A DNA stretch of 64,000 bases from Microbacterium paraoxydans (GCF_900105335.1 NZ_LT629770.1:2356001-2420000), one strand, 5' to 3'. Shown: positions 1-8,829, numbered from the stretch's first letter. Numbers and translations: made by a program. The notes: generated by a model not told the origin, from the sequence alone.

Positions 1-432
1 GCCGAGGCCTTGGGTCCCTGAGCTTGTCGAAGGGCCCACCACCCGCCGCGCCATCGTCTGGGTGCGGGTGTTCCGCAGGCTCGCGGCCTGGGCCTTGCCC
101 CGCCCCTCGGCGACCGACTCCGCGACGTTCGCGAAGAACACGGTCAGCCAGAGCCAGATCGCGATGCCCCAGGTGAACGCGGCCGGGACGGGGGTGCCGC
201 CGGAGGGGGCGGGCCCGCCGAGGAAGGGCTCCGCGATCGCGAGGACGGTCGTGAACGCGGCGCCGACCCACACGAGGAGCATCACGGGGTTGCGCACGAG
301 CGTCGCGGGGTTGAGCTTCCGGAGCGCGCCGGGGAGCGCCTGAGCGAGCTGGGCGCCGCCGAAGGAGCGCGGCGGGCGGGCCGCGACGGCGGGGGCGTCC
401 TGCTGTTCGGGAGGGGTGGTCAGGAGGGTCAT
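1..432 (-). CDS. kdpB: Potassium-transporting ATPase subunit B (KdpB), N-terminal part
   Basis: P-type ATPase subunit that hydrolyses ATP to drive K+ uptake through KdpA in the Kdp complex of the cytoplasmic membrane. Only the first 144 codons lie in the window; the gene runs off the left edge. The start ATG (430-432) is 2 nt after the kdpA stop and has an AAGGA ribosome site inside the kdpA end. Visible are the first two membrane segments (about residues 48-70 and 85-105) and the cytosolic stretch ending AQAASLRNTRTQTMARRV, typical of KdpB before the actuator domain. Directly after ARRV comes GPSTSSGTQ (residues 133-141), encoded by a copy of the dispersed repeat CTGAGCyTGTCGAAG, apparently an in-frame insertion in a variable loop. 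Confidence 0.93.
   Translation of the reverse strand, partial: MTLLTTPPEQQDAPAVAARPPRSFGGAQLAQALPGALRKLNPATLVRNPVMLLVWVGAAFTTVLAIAEPFLGGPAPSGGTPVPAAFTWGIAIWLWLTVFFANVAESVAEGRGKAQAASLRNTRTQTMARRVVGPSTSSGTQGLG
18..32 (+). repeat. CTGAGCCTGTCGAAG-family repeat inside kdpB
   Basis: CTGAGCTTGTCGAAG, with flanking GGGTC before and GGCCC after, matches the family seen at 11714-11728, 14466-14609 and 34678-34744. Here it lies inside the kdpB reading frame and on the coding strand encodes the residues PSTSS and neighbours without breaking the frame. Confidence 0.85.
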
Positions 433-434
433 GG

Positions 435-2111
435 TCAGAGTCCTTCGGCGAGCGGTCCCAGTGCGAGCACGGGGAAGTAGGTGAGGGCCGTCACGACGAC
501 GGTCACGGTGAGGAGCAGGCCGACGAACTGCGGCCGGTGAGTGGGGAGCGTGCCGGTCGTGGCCGGCACCCGCTCCTGTGCGGCGAACGATCCCGCGAGG
601 GCCAGCACGAGCACGATCGGGAGGAAGCGCCCGAGCAGCATCGCGGCGCCCAGGGCGGTGTTGAACCACGGGGTGTTCGCGGTGAGGCCGGCGAACGCGG
701 AGCCGTTGTTGTTCGCGGCGGAGGTGAACGCATAGAGCACCTCGCTCATGCCGTGCACGCCCGGGTTGAGGATGCTCGTGGACTCCACGTCCTCCCGGAT
801 GCCAGGGATCGCGAAGCTCAGGGCCGTGCCGCCGAGGACGAGCACCGGGACCACGAGGATGTAGAGGCTCGCGAGGGTCATCTCCCGCGGTCCGATGCGC
901 TTCCCGAGCCACTCCGGGGTGCGGCCGACGAGCAGCCCGCCGACGAAGACCGCGACGATCGCGAGCACGAGCATCCCGTACAGACCGGAGCCGACGCCGC
1001 CCGGAGCGACCTCGCCGAGCATCATGTTCAGCATCGGCATCATGCCGCCGAGCGCGGTGTACGAGTCGTGCATCGAGTTCACCGCCCCGGTCGAGGTGAG
1101 GGTGCTCGCGCTGCCGAAGAGGGTCGAGCCGAGGATGCCGAAGCGCTGCTCCTTGCCCTCCATCGCGGCCCCGGCGAGTTCGGGCGCGGCCCCGCGTCCC
1201 GCCAGTTCCAGGGCCGAGAGTGCGGCGAGCGAGGCGAGGAACAGGGTGCCCATGACCGCGACGATCGCGTACCCCTGGCGGTGGTCGCCGACCAGTCGGC
1301 CGAACGTGCGGGGGAGGGCGAACGGGATCACCAGGATCAGCAGCACCTCGAGGAGGTTGGTCCACCCGGTCGGGTTCTCGAAGGGGTGGGCGGAGTTGGC
1401 GTTGAAGAAGCCGCCGCCGTTGGTGCCGAGCAGCTTGATGGCCTCCTGCGACGCGACCGGACCGCCGGGGATCGTCTGCGTGCCGCCGGAGACCGTGGCG
1501 ACGTCGGTGAAGCCGTTCACGTTCTGGATCACGCCGCCCGCGAGCAGGGCCACCGCGCCGATCAGGGCGAGCGGGAGCAGCAGCCGCCCCAGGCCACGGG
1601 TGAGGTCGACCCAGAAGTTGCCGATCGTCGCGGAGCCACGGCGCGCGAGACCGCGGATCAGGGCGATGGCGATGGTGAGGCCGACGGCGGCGGAGACGAA
1701 GTTCTGCACCGTGAGGCCCGCGAGCTGCACCGTGTAGCCCATGGTCTGCTCGGGCGAGTACGACTGCCAGTTGGTGTTCGCGACGAAGGACGCGGCGGTG
1801 TTGAACGCGAGTCCCTCCGGCACGGCGGGCAGGCCGAGCGACGCGGGGAGGAAGGCCTGGAGCCGCTGCAGCCCGTAGACGAGCAGGAGGCCGACGAGCG
1901 AGAACAGCAGCACGCTGCGGGCGTAGGCGCGCCAGGTCTGCTCGGAGCGGGGGTCGACGCCGATCACCCGGTAGAGCCCGCGCTCGATGCGCAGGTCGCG
2001 TCCGGAGGTGTAGACGTGCGCGATGTAGTCGCCGAGGGGGCGGTAGAGGAGCACGAGCACGACCACGACGGCCGTGATCTGGAGGACGCCGTACAGGACC
2101 GTCGCGTCCAT
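435..2111 (-). CDS. kdpA: Potassium-transporting ATPase subunit A (KdpA)
   Basis: Channel-like subunit that binds and conducts K+ in the KdpFABC pump, in the cytoplasmic membrane. 558 residues, the usual length. All four selectivity-loop regions are visible: TNWQSYS (about 113-119), [12 protein letters not shown] (229-240), [11 protein letters not shown] (near 340) and [12 protein letters not shown] (near 465). About ten hydrophobic segments are present. The start ATG overlaps the kdpF stop by one base (TGATG), and kdpB follows after 2 nt, so kdpF-kdpA-kdpB form a translationally coupled operon. kdpC and the sensor pair kdpDE would lie beyond the left edge. Confidence 0.97.
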   Translation of the reverse strand: MDATVLYGVLQITAVVVVLVLLYRPLGDYIAHVYTSGRDLRIERGLYRVIGVDPRSEQTWRAYARSVLLFSLVGLLLVYGLQRLQAFLPASLGLPAVPEGLAFNTAASFVANTNWQSYSPEQTMGYTVQLAGLTVQNFVSAAVGLTIAIALIRGLARRGSATIGNFWVDLTRGLGRLLLPLALIGAVALLAGGVIQNVNGFTDVATVSGGTQTIPGGPVASQEAIKLLGTNGGGFFNANSAHPFENPTGWTNLLEVLLILVIPFALPRTFGRLVGDHRQGYAIVAVMGTLFLASLAALSALELAGRGAAPELAGAAMEGKEQRFGILGSTLFGSASTLTSTGAVNSMHDSYTALGGMMPMLNMMLGEVAPGGVGSGLYGMLVLAIVAVFVGGLLVGRTPEWLGKRIGPREMTLASLYILVVPVLVLGGTALSFAIPGIREDVESTSILNPGVHGMSEVLYAFTSAANNNGSAFAGLTANTPWFNTALGAAMLLGRFLPIVLVLALAGSFAAQERVPATTGTLPTHRPQFVGLLLTVTVVVTALTYFPVLALGPLAEGL

Positions 2112-2200
2112 CAGAAGCGCTCCGGGGCGACGAGCGCCACGACCAGGTAGACGACCGCGGCGACGGCGAGGACCGCGGCGAGGATCTCGAAGACGATCAT
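2111..2200 (-). CDS. kdpF: KdpF small membrane subunit
   Basis: 29-residue single-pass peptide beginning [16 protein letters not shown] and ending APERF, the usual shape of KdpF, which stabilises the KdpABC complex. Its start ATG overlaps the stop of the preceding small reading frame (ATGA), and its stop overlaps the kdpA start, so translation of the set is coupled. Identity rests on length, one hydrophobic helix and position immediately before kdpA. Confidence 0.88.
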   Translation of the reverse strand: MIVFEILAAVLAVAAVVYLVVALVAPERF

Positions 2201-2280
2201 GCGCGGTCCACCGCCTTGGCGATGAGGGACACGAGGGCGAACAGCGCCAGGGTCAGCGCGAGGTAGATGATGTCGAGCAC
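2197..2280 (-). CDS. 27-residue membrane peptide preceding kdpF
   Basis: A GTG-started frame encodes 27 residues with one helix ([20 protein letters not shown]) and a short charged tail (AVDRA). Its stop overlaps the kdpF start codon as ATGA, an arrangement expected of a translated, coupled gene. The frame is open upstream to a stop at 2323-2325 and GTG 2278-2280 is the only plausible start seen; the ribosome site GAGGA is poorly spaced. Small hydrophobic frames just before kdpF occur in other actinobacteria to my recollection, but I know of no assigned function. It could be an extra regulatory subunit of the pump or only a leader that couples translation. Confidence 0.6.
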   Translation of the reverse strand: MLDIIYLALTLALFALVSLIAKAVDRA

Positions 2281-2377
2281 GTCCTCGATCCAACTGCGCC
2301 GCCCCGCCGCATCCCTCGATCCTCACGTTTCCCCTACGCCCGTCCCCCGGATGCATGCGGGTTGCTCACGGGGACGG

Positions 2378-2441
2378 CCTTCGAATCGCGCACCTGGTCC
2401 CAAACCCGCCGCCGATGCAGCCAGGTGCGCGATTCGAAAGG
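2378..2441. repeat. Family A palindrome (TTCGAATCGC arms), copy 1
   Basis: Arms CCTTCGAATCGCGCACCTGG (2378-2397) and its near-perfect complement at 2421-2441 enclose a 23-nt loop. The outer arm TTCGAATCGC is shared with copies at 3627-3703 and 38128-38196; the inner stem differs from copy to copy. It lies upstream of the permease gene that starts near 2481, between divergent genes, so here it is not a gene-end terminator. Confidence 0.85.
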
Positions 2442-2480
2442 GGGCGCCGGCCCTATGCTCACGAGGTGGGGATCAGAAGG

Positions 2481-3629
2481 ATGCGGATCGGGACGGGGAC
2501 GGGGATCGTCGCCGGGCTCGTGGTGGCCGCGCTCGGGTGCGTGCTCACGGGGTTCCTGCCGCGCACGGACGCCGGTGCGCTCGGGGAACGGATCGCGCCC
2601 GTGCTGGGGTTCGTCGTCGCGATCACGATCGTCGCCGAGCTCGCCCGTGACGCGGCGGTGTTCGACATCGTCTCGCAGCGCCTCGCGCGCTGGGGTCGCG
2701 GCCGCGTGGTGGTGCTGTGGGCGCTGGTGGTCGTGCTCGCCGTGGTGAGCACCGTGTTCCTCTCGCTCGACACGACCGCCGTGATCGTCACACCGGTCGT
2801 CGTCGTGCTGGCGCAGAGCATCGGCGTCTCCCCGCTGCCGTTCGCCCTGGCCACCGTCTGGCTCGCCAACACCGCGTCCCTCGCGCTCCCGGTCTCGAAC
2901 CTCACGAACCTGCTCGCCGCGCCCGCGATGGGGGAAGGCCCCGGGGCGTTCATCGCGCTGAGCTGGGCGCCCACGCTCGTGGGGATCCTGGTGCCGGTCG
3001 CGATCCTCACCGTCCTGCAGCGGCGCACGGTCTTCGGCACGTATGAGATGCCCGAGCCCCGACGCCCCGCCGACCCGACGCTGTTCTGGAGCGCCACCGG
3101 CGTCCTCGTCGTGCTGATGCCGCTGCTCGCGCTCACCCACGACGTGTGGATCCCCGCTACGGTCGCGGCTCTCGCGTTGATCGCGCTGTTCGCCGTCCGT
3201 CGTCGCCACGCCCTGCGATTGTCCCTCGTCCCGTGGCAGGCGCTCGCGCTCGCCGCGTCGCTGTTCGTCCTGGTCGAGTCCGCGCACGCGCAGGGGCTGC
3301 TCGACTTCCTGACCTCACCGACCGCGAGGGGCGACTCTCTCGGCGACCTGTTCCGGCTCGCGGCGCTGGGAGCCGTGAGCGCGAACGCGATCAACAACCT
3401 CCCGGCCTACCTCGTGCTCGAACCCGCGGCAGGGGACCCGGTCGCCTTGATGGCCCTGCTGATCGGTGTGAACCTCGGTCCGCTCATCACGCCGTGGGCC
3501 TCGCTGGCGACGCTCCTCTGGCACCATCGCGTGACGGCGCTCGGGGTCGAGATCCGCTGGGGCCGCTTCGCGCTCTGGGGGGCCGTCGCCGCGGTGCCCA
3601 CCGTCGTCCTGGCCACGCTCGTCCTCTGA
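2481..3629 (+). CDS. ArsB/SLC13-type anion permease
   Basis: Integral membrane transporter of the ion-transporter superfamily (ArsB/NhaD/SLC13/CitM). About 382 residues with ten or more hydrophobic segments. The family region LSLDTTAVIVTPVVVVLAQ (near residues 95-115) and a second half containing SANAINNLPAYLVL (near 305) form the two pseudo-symmetric re-entrant motifs; the latter resembles the ArsB NNLPA box. No arsR or arsC is adjacent, so an arsenite role is not supported and the substrate is open. The start ATG 2481 is preceded by GAGGTG; a GTG at 2466 in the same frame is an alternative. It converges with the PaiB-like gene and the two stop codons bracket a palindrome. Confidence 0.75.
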   Translation: MRIGTGTGIVAGLVVAALGCVLTGFLPRTDAGALGERIAPVLGFVVAITIVAELARDAAVFDIVSQRLARWGRGRVVVLWALVVVLAVVSTVFLSLDTTAVIVTPVVVVLAQSIGVSPLPFALATVWLANTASLALPVSNLTNLLAAPAMGEGPGAFIALSWAPTLVGILVPVAILTVLQRRTVFGTYEMPEPRRPADPTLFWSATGVLVVLMPLLALTHDVWIPATVAALALIALFAVRRRHALRLSLVPWQALALAASLFVLVESAHAQGLLDFLTSPTARGDSLGDLFRLAALGAVSANAINNLPAYLVLEPAAGDPVALMALLIGVNLGPLITPWASLATLLWHHRVTALGVEIRWGRFALWGAVAAVPTVVLATLVL

Positions 3630-3703
3630 CCCCGTTTCGAATCGCGCGCTTTGCTGCAAATCCGCCCGAGATGGAGCAAAGTGCGCGATTCGAACGGGGG
3701 TCA
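3627..3703. terminator. Family A palindrome, copy 2: bidirectional terminator-like, stop to stop
   Basis: A 77-nt imperfect palindrome that begins with the TGA stop of the + gene (3627-3629) and ends with the stop of the - gene (3701-3703). Arms carry CCCCGTTTCGAATCGCGC and its complement, then an inner stem TTTGCT/AGCAAA. The symmetry between two convergent genes suggests a terminator for both directions. Confidence 0.7.
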
Positions 3704-4294
3704 GACGCGACGCATCTCGGCGGCCAGGGCGGGGTGGACGGCGTCGAACCGGGCGGCGATGCGCTCGCGCACCTCAGGGGCCTTGTTCTGGCTGAGCTTG
3801 GCACGCGCATCGAACCGGGTGACCCGGAGCCGCAGGCCCACCGTGCCCTTCGCGGCTCGTCGGGTGCCCGCCTCGTCCTCCACGAGGCTCCGCCCGTGCG
3901 GCTGCCCACCCTCGAAGTGGTCGGTGAGCCGGGTGAGCATGGCGTAGTTCTCCTCCGCGGTGAGGATCTCGGGGGTGCCGGAGAGGTGCGCGGTGACATG
4001 GTTCCAGGTCGGCACGAGGTCCCCCGGCGCATAGAGGCTCGAGGACACGTAGTCGTGCGGCCCCTGGATGATCACCAGGATCTCGTGTCGACCGAGTTCG
4101 TGGAGCTCGTCGTCCGGACGCCCGAAGTGGCTCACGAGCACGATGTCGTCCTCGTCCTCCTCGAGCAGCACCGGGTAGTGCGAGGCGACGAGGCCGCCGG
4201 AGGCCGGTGAGACGAACGTCGCCCACGGGTGGGCGCGGATGAGGCGCTTCACCTCGTCGGGGTCGGTCATGAGGTAACGGGGGGTGTGACGCAC
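3701..4294 (-). CDS. FMN-binding negative regulator-like protein, PaiB family
   Basis: 197-residue protein of the PaiB family, whose fold is the split-barrel flavin-binding type; family members were first described as repressors of protease and sporulation genes in Bacillus, though the molecular role is poorly known. Visible are LIRAHPWATFVSP with GLVASHYPVLL near the N-terminus, IIQGPHDYVSSSLY (about residues 97-110), VPTWNHVTAHLSG, and the C-terminal RLRVTRFDARAKLSQN typical of the family. The GTG start (4292-4294) is chosen for the strong AGGAGG four bases upstream; an internal ATG at 4268-4270 is weaker. The first 28 nt overlap the end of the EamA gene, so the two are translationally coupled. 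Confidence 0.82.
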   Translation of the reverse strand: MRHTPRYLMTDPDEVKRLIRAHPWATFVSPASGGLVASHYPVLLEEDEDDIVLVSHFGRPDDELHELGRHEILVIIQGPHDYVSSSLYAPGDLVPTWNHVTAHLSGTPEILTAEENYAMLTRLTDHFEGGQPHGRSLVEDEAGTRRAAKGTVGLRLRVTRFDARAKLSQNKAPEVRERIAARFDAVHPALAAEMRRV

Positions 4295-5241
4295 GGCGCC
4301 TCCTGTCGGGTGGGGGTGGGGGTGGGACGAGAGCTGCGGGTGCGGACGGCGAGTCCGGCGCACAGGACGACGGCGAGCCCGCCGAGCACCGTGGCCCCAC
4401 CGACGTCCTCATGGAAGAGGAAGGCGGCCCAGGTGATGCCCATGACGGGCTGGACGAGCTGGATCTGACTCACCTGCGCCATCGGGCCGATGGCGAGGCC
4501 GCGGTACCAGGCGAAGAATCCGAGGAACATGCTGACCGCGGCCAGGTAGGCGAACGCGAGCCACGCGGTCGGGGTGGCGATGGGCGGGGCGGCGACCCCG
4601 GCGGCCACGGCCACCGCGAGCATCACGGGGGCGGCGAGCACAAGCGCCCACGAGATCGTCTGCCAGGCGCCGAGCTCGCGGGCGAGCAGGCCGCCCTCCG
4701 CGTAGCCGACCGCCGCCGCGATGACGGCGCCGAACAGCTGGAGGTCGGCGGGGCGAAGGGCGCCGGGGGTGCCGTTCTGCAGGGTCGCGAAGACGAGGGC
4801 CGCCGCGGACCCGAGGAGCGCGAAGACCCAGAACGAGGCGGACGGGCGCTCGCGGGTGCGCAGCACGACGGCCACGGCGGTCGCGGCGGGGAGGAGGCCG
4901 ATCACGACCGCCCCGTGGCTCGCCGGCGTCGTGGTCATCGCGAACGAGGTCAACAGCGGGAAGCCCGCGACCACGCCGAGGGCGACGATCGCGAGTCGTG
5001 CCCACTGGACCGGGCTCGGCGGCTGCTGACGGGTGGCGAGGAGGACGAGAGCGGCGAGCACGGCGGCGACGACCGCGCGCGCGGAGCCGATGAACAGCGG
5101 CGAGAGTCCGCCGCCGAGGGCGATCCGCGTGAACGGGAGCGTGAACGAGAAGGCGACGACGCCCAGCAGCCCCCAACCGGGACCGGCGGCGCGGGATAGC
5201 AGTGTTCCGTTCGGACGGATAACGCTACTGTGTTCTTTCAT
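4267..5241 (-). CDS. EamA/DMT-family transporter
   Basis: 324-residue drug/metabolite-superfamily permease with about ten membrane helices in two EamA repeats (about residues 25-150 and 165-300). Members usually export amino acids or metabolites. Second-half motifs GFFAWYRGLAIGPMAQVSQI and LVQPVMGITWAAFLFHE are characteristic of this family. The gene is divergent from a MocR/PdxR regulator and coupled downstream to a PaiB-like gene; control by the adjacent MocR protein is the likely reading. The start codon overlaps the start codon of the regulator on the other strand. Confidence 0.87.
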   Translation of the reverse strand: MKEHSSVIRPNGTLLSRAAGPGWGLLGVVAFSFTLPFTRIALGGGLSPLFIGSARAVVAAVLAALVLLATRQQPPSPVQWARLAIVALGVVAGFPLLTSFAMTTTPASHGAVVIGLLPAATAVAVVLRTRERPSASFWVFALLGSAAALVFATLQNGTPGALRPADLQLFGAVIAAAVGYAEGGLLARELGAWQTISWALVLAAPVMLAVAVAAGVAAPPIATPTAWLAFAYLAAVSMFLGFFAWYRGLAIGPMAQVSQIQLVQPVMGITWAAFLFHEDVGGATVLGGLAVVLCAGLAVRTRSSRPTPTPTRQEAPCVTPPVTS

Positions 5242-5252
5242 GAGTCAGGATA
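5201..5252. promoter_or_regulatory. Overlapping divergent starts and promoters, EamA/MocR
   Basis: The sequence CATG at 5239-5242 contains both start codons: ATG 5241-5239 on the minus strand and ATG 5240-5242 on the plus strand. A -10-like TATCCT (5252-5247, minus) and TACTGT (5226-5231, plus) lie 5 and 8 nt before their own start codons, so both transcripts would be leaderless. A direct repeat GTGTTC at 5202-5207 and 5230-5235 could be part of a MocR operator, which in this family is often a direct repeat. Confidence 0.45.
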
Positions 5253-6646
5253 GCACCGCGCGGATCGTGGCTGGCCTGCGGGCGTGGATCGCCACGGCCG
5301 CTCCCGGGGCCCGCCTCCCCTCGAACCGCGCGCTGACGGCGGAGTACGCCGCGAGCCCCGTGACCGTGCAGAAGGCGGTGCAGCAGCTCGTCCGCCTCGG
5401 GCTCGTCGACGCGCGACCCGGCGTCGGTACCTTCGTCCGCGCGGCGCGCACGGTCCTGCCGGCGGACTACGGCTGGCAGTCCGGAGCCCTGGGGGCGGCC
5501 GCCGTGCGCCTGGACGGTCTCTCCTCGGCGCAGCGCCCGACCTCGCCGGACGCGATCGGGTTGCACTCCGGGTATCCGGCTCCGGATCTCCTCCCCGAGC
5601 GGCTCGTCCGGCAGGCCCTCGTTCGCGCCTCCCGGACGCCGTCCGCTCTCACCCGCTCGCCCGCGGCCGGCGAGCCGGGGCTGCAGGAGTGGTTCGCGGC
5701 GGAGCTGGCCGCGGCGGCCCCGGCGGGGATCACGGTGCCGACCGCCCGCGACGCCGTCGTCATCTCCGGGAGCCAGAGCGGACTGAGCTCGATCTTCCGG
5801 GCGGTCGTCGGCGTCGGCCGGCCGCTGCTCATCGAGTCGCCGACCTACTGGGGCGCCCTGCTCGCGGCGGAGCAGGCGGGGGTCGTGCTCGTTCCCGTCC
5901 CCTCCGGCCCGCAGGGCCCGGATCCGGACGCGGTCGACAGGGCGCTCGCCGAGACCGGAGCCCGGGCGTTCTACGCGCAGCCCACGTTCGCGAACCCCAC
6001 CGGAGCGCAGTGGCCGGCGGCGACCGGTGAGGCCGTGCTCGACGCGGTCCGTCGCCACGGAGCCTTCCTCATCGAGGACGACTGGGCGCACGACCTCGGC
6101 ATCGACGCCGACCCCCGCCCCGTGGCCGCCTTCGACCACGACGGCCATGTGGTGTACCTGCGCTCGCTGACGAAGAGCGTGTCGCCGTCCCTGCGGGTGG
6201 CGGCGGTGATCGCCCGCGGTCCGGCCAGGGATCGCATCCTCGCCGATCGCGCGGCGGAGTCGATGTACGTCAGCGGCCTCCTGCAGGCCGCCGCTCTCGA
6301 CGTGGTGACGCAGCCCGCCTGGCGCACACACCTCCGCGGCTTCCGGGAGCAGCTGCGCTCGCGGCGCGACCTCCTGCTGTCGTGCCTGGCCACCCAGGCG
6401 CCGACCGCGCTGGTCGAGGCCGTGCCGGTCGGCGGACTGAACCTCTGGCTGCGGCTGCCCGACGGCACCGACGCCGCAGCCGTCGTCCGGGAGTGCGCGG
6501 CGCGCGGCCTCGTCATCGCGCCGGGGAGCGAGTGGTTCCCCGCGGAGCCCTCCGGCTCCTACGTGCGGCTCAACTACGCGAGCGCCGACCCGTCCCGCTT
6601 CCCCGAGGCCGCGACGATCCTCGGTGCGGTCCTCGCCGGAACCTGA
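5240..6646 (+). CDS. MocR/PdxR-type transcriptional regulator with aminotransferase domain
   Basis: 468 residues: a GntR-type winged helix (about 1-70, with LTAEYAASPVTVQKAVQQLV) fused to a class I aminotransferase-like domain (from about 105). The PLP-binding lysine is K312 in RSLTKSVSPSLRVA, with NPTGAQWP near 252-259 and IEDDWAHDLG at 278-287. MocR proteins sense PLP or amine ligands; PdxR is the B6 example, but no pdxS/pdxT is present here. The divergent EamA exporter is the natural target. The frame is open 69 codons upstream of ATG 5240, but that part overlaps the exporter gene, so ATG 5240 is preferred. Confidence 0.88.
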   Translation: MSQDSTARIVAGLRAWIATAAPGARLPSNRALTAEYAASPVTVQKAVQQLVRLGLVDARPGVGTFVRAARTVLPADYGWQSGALGAAAVRLDGLSSAQRPTSPDAIGLHSGYPAPDLLPERLVRQALVRASRTPSALTRSPAAGEPGLQEWFAAELAAAAPAGITVPTARDAVVISGSQSGLSSIFRAVVGVGRPLLIESPTYWGALLAAEQAGVVLVPVPSGPQGPDPDAVDRALAETGARAFYAQPTFANPTGAQWPAATGEAVLDAVRRHGAFLIEDDWAHDLGIDADPRPVAAFDHDGHVVYLRSLTKSVSPSLRVAAVIARGPARDRILADRAAESMYVSGLLQAAALDVVTQPAWRTHLRGFREQLRSRRDLLLSCLATQAPTALVEAVPVGGLNLWLRLPDGTDAAAVVRECAARGLVIAPGSEWFPAEPSGSYVRLNYASADPSRFPEAATILGAVLAGT

Positions 6647-6655
6647 CCGCCGCCA

Positions 6656-8716
6656 TCAGGACTCGGACGGCGGCCCGGCGGGGCGGTGCGCCCGGCGTCC
6701 GGCCACGACGACCGGCCGCCCCGCCCGCTCCTGACCGGGCAGCGGACGGGAGCGCCGGCCGTAGATGAGTTCGGACGAGTCGAGCAGCCACGGCACCAGG
6801 GTGATGGACACCCCGTGCACGAGCATGAGCTGGTTCGCGAGGCGGCGGGCGCGCCGGTTGTGCAGGAAGTTCTCCCACCAGTGCCCCACGATGTACTGCG
6901 GCAGGTAGACCGTGACGACGGAGGAGCCGTGCTTCTCGCGGTACTGCCGGATGAACTGCGTCACGGGCTGCGCGAACGAGCGGTACGGCGACTCGACGAT
7001 CACGAGCGGCACCGGCACGAGGTGGTCGGTCCACTCCTGCTGCAGGCGCGCGGCGTCGTCCTGCGACACGGCCACGTGCACGGCGAGGGTCTTGTCGTGC
7101 TTGGCGGCGATCGCGTAGTCGATGGCCTTCATGACCGGCTTCTGCAGGTGGTTCACGAGGACGATGGCGACGTCGCCGGAGGCGCCGAAGCGGGTGGTGT
7201 CGTCGATGGCGATCTCGTGCTCGACGTCCCGGTAGTAGCGCTTGACGCCGATCATGAGGAACGCGAGCACCGGGATGGCGAAGAACACGAGGTAGGCGCC
7301 GTGCGTGAACTTCGTGATCGTCACGATCACGAGCACGAGGACGGTCAGCGTCGCCCCGGCGGAGTTGATGAGCAGCCCCACGCGTGCAGAACGCCGGTCG
7401 GCGGCGCCGTCGCCGTTCGGCGGGGCGGGTGTCCGGAGCAGCCGTCGCCAGTGCCGCACCATGCCGATCTGGCCGAGGGAGAAGGAGACGAAGACGCCGA
7501 TGATGTAGAGCTGGATCAGCGTCGTCAACCGGGCCTGGAACACCACGAGCACGGCGATCGCGGCGATCCCGAGGAGGATCATGCCGTTGGAGAACACGAG
7601 CCGGTCGCCGCGGGTGTTCAGCGACTTCGGGGCGTAGCCGTCGCGGGCGAGCACGGCGCCGAGCAGGGGGAAGCCGTTGAAGGCGGTGTTCGCCGCGAGC
7701 AGCAGCACGCAGGCCGTGGCCGCCTGCACGATGAAGAACGGGATGCTGCCGCCGCCGAACGTCGCCGCGGCGATCTGCGCCATGAGGCTCGGCTGCGGGT
7801 TCGTGCAGTCGAACCCGATGAGGTCGCAGGGGTTCTCGGCGTAGTGCACGCCGGCGATGAGGGCGAGGGCGGTGAGTCCGGAGAACAGGCAGATCGCGAT
7901 GGTCCCCATGAGCACGAGGGTCGACTGGGCGTTGCGCACCTTCGGGGCCCGGAACGCCGGGACGCCGTTCGACACGGCCTCGACTCCGGTCAACGCGGAG
8001 CAGCCGCTGGAGAACGCCCGGAGGATGAGCAGCAGCACGGCCGCCTGGCTGAGGCTCTCGGCCTGCACGGCGAACTCCGCGCTGGACGCGATCGGGGCGT
8101 CGCCGAGCGCCGTCCGGACGAGCCCGGTGACGATCATGACGCCGACCGAGCCGATGAACACGTACGTGGGGATCGCGAACACGAGCGACGCCTCCCGCAC
8201 GCCGCGGAGGTTCACGATGATGATGAGCACGACGAAGCCGACCGCGAGCTCCACGCGGAGCGGGTCGAGCGCCGGCACCGCCGAGATGATGTTGTCCACC
8301 CCCGACGCGACCGACACGGCCACCGTGAGCACGTAGTCGACGAGGAGGGCCGCGGCCACGATCACCCCGGGGACCTCGCCGAGGTTCTTCGACGCGACCT
8401 CGTAGTCGCCGCCGCCGGAGGGGTACGCCTTGATGAGCTGCCGGTAGCTGAGCACCACCACGAGAAGCAGCACGACGACGGCCGCGGCGACGAGCGGGGT
8501 GAACGACAGGAACGTGAGGCCGCCGATGAGCAGGATCATCAAGAGCTCCTGCGGGGCGTAGGCCACCGAGCTCAGCGCGTCCGAGGCGAAGATCGGCAGC
8601 GCCATGCGCTTGGGCAGGAGCTGCTCGTCGACCTGGGCGCTCGTCAGCGGGTCGCCGAGCAGGATGCGCTTGGCGCGCGGCGGCGCGTCCGGGGTCGGCC
8701 TCGTTTGTTCTGACAC
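6656..8716 (-). CDS. kimA: KimA-type potassium permease (APC superfamily)
   Basis: 686 residues from the GTG at 8714-8716. The N-terminal half has about 12 membrane helices with PIFASDALSSVAYAPQELL, SYRQLIKAYPSGGGDYEVA, AFSSGCSALTGVEAVSNGVP and LARDGYAPKSLNTRGDR, all of which I recognise from Bacillus KimA, a high-affinity K+/H+ symporter controlled by c-di-AMP. The C-terminal 200 residues (from about 480) form a cytosolic universal-stress-like domain. A GTG twelve codons further up (8750-8752) is possible but would place the N-terminus inside the 11-bp repeats. Together with kdp this gives the window two K+ uptake systems. Assignment within the APC family is by memory of motifs. Confidence 0.8.
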   Translation of the reverse strand: MSEQTRPTPDAPPRAKRILLGDPLTSAQVDEQLLPKRMALPIFASDALSSVAYAPQELLMILLIGGLTFLSFTPLVAAAVVVLLLVVVLSYRQLIKAYPSGGGDYEVASKNLGEVPGVIVAAALLVDYVLTVAVSVASGVDNIISAVPALDPLRVELAVGFVVLIIIVNLRGVREASLVFAIPTYVFIGSVGVMIVTGLVRTALGDAPIASSAEFAVQAESLSQAAVLLLILRAFSSGCSALTGVEAVSNGVPAFRAPKVRNAQSTLVLMGTIAICLFSGLTALALIAGVHYAENPCDLIGFDCTNPQPSLMAQIAAATFGGGSIPFFIVQAATACVLLLAANTAFNGFPLLGAVLARDGYAPKSLNTRGDRLVFSNGMILLGIAAIAVLVVFQARLTTLIQLYIIGVFVSFSLGQIGMVRHWRRLLRTPAPPNGDGAADRRSARVGLLINSAGATLTVLVLVIVTITKFTHGAYLVFFAIPVLAFLMIGVKRYYRDVEHEIAIDDTTRFGASGDVAIVLVNHLQKPVMKAIDYAIAAKHDKTLAVHVAVSQDDAARLQQEWTDHLVPVPLVIVESPYRSFAQPVTQFIRQYREKHGSSVVTVYLPQYIVGHWWENFLHNRRARRLANQLMLVHGVSITLVPWLLDSSELIYGRRSRPLPGQERAGRPVVVAGRRAHRPAGPPSES

Positions 8717-8747
8717 GTCCGGCGACACTACGCCGACCGGAGGCGCC

Positions 8748-8822
8748 CTCACGCGATCCTCACGGAATCCCTACGGCCCGGTGGCGCTCCCTCACGGAAT
8801 CCTCACGGCCTCCCGGTATCCT
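8748..8822 (+). promoter_or_regulatory. Tandem 11-bp direct repeats and leaderless promoter
   Basis: CTCACGSRATC-like units start at 8748, 8759, 8770 (degenerate), 8791 and 8802, giving exact 11-bp phasing with one 10-bp gap filler. The last unit ends 4 nt before a -10-like TATCCT (8817-8822), which lies 7 nt before GTG 8830. OmpR/PhoP-type response regulators bind direct repeats with this phasing (for example TCACAGC-N4-TCACAGC). The likely target is the VanZ-RDD gene, possibly also the divergent K+ permease. Confidence 0.5.
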
Positions 8823-8829
8823 TGCGTCG

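Noticed and set aside
537..2150. Long plus-strand open frame opposite kdpA
   Set aside because: High-GC shadow: composition is Arg/Glu/Gly-rich without domains, and kdpA on the other strand is a clear full-length family member.
2481..3629. Arsenite efflux pump
   Set aside because: Only the fold family is supported; there is no arsR, arsC or acr3 context.
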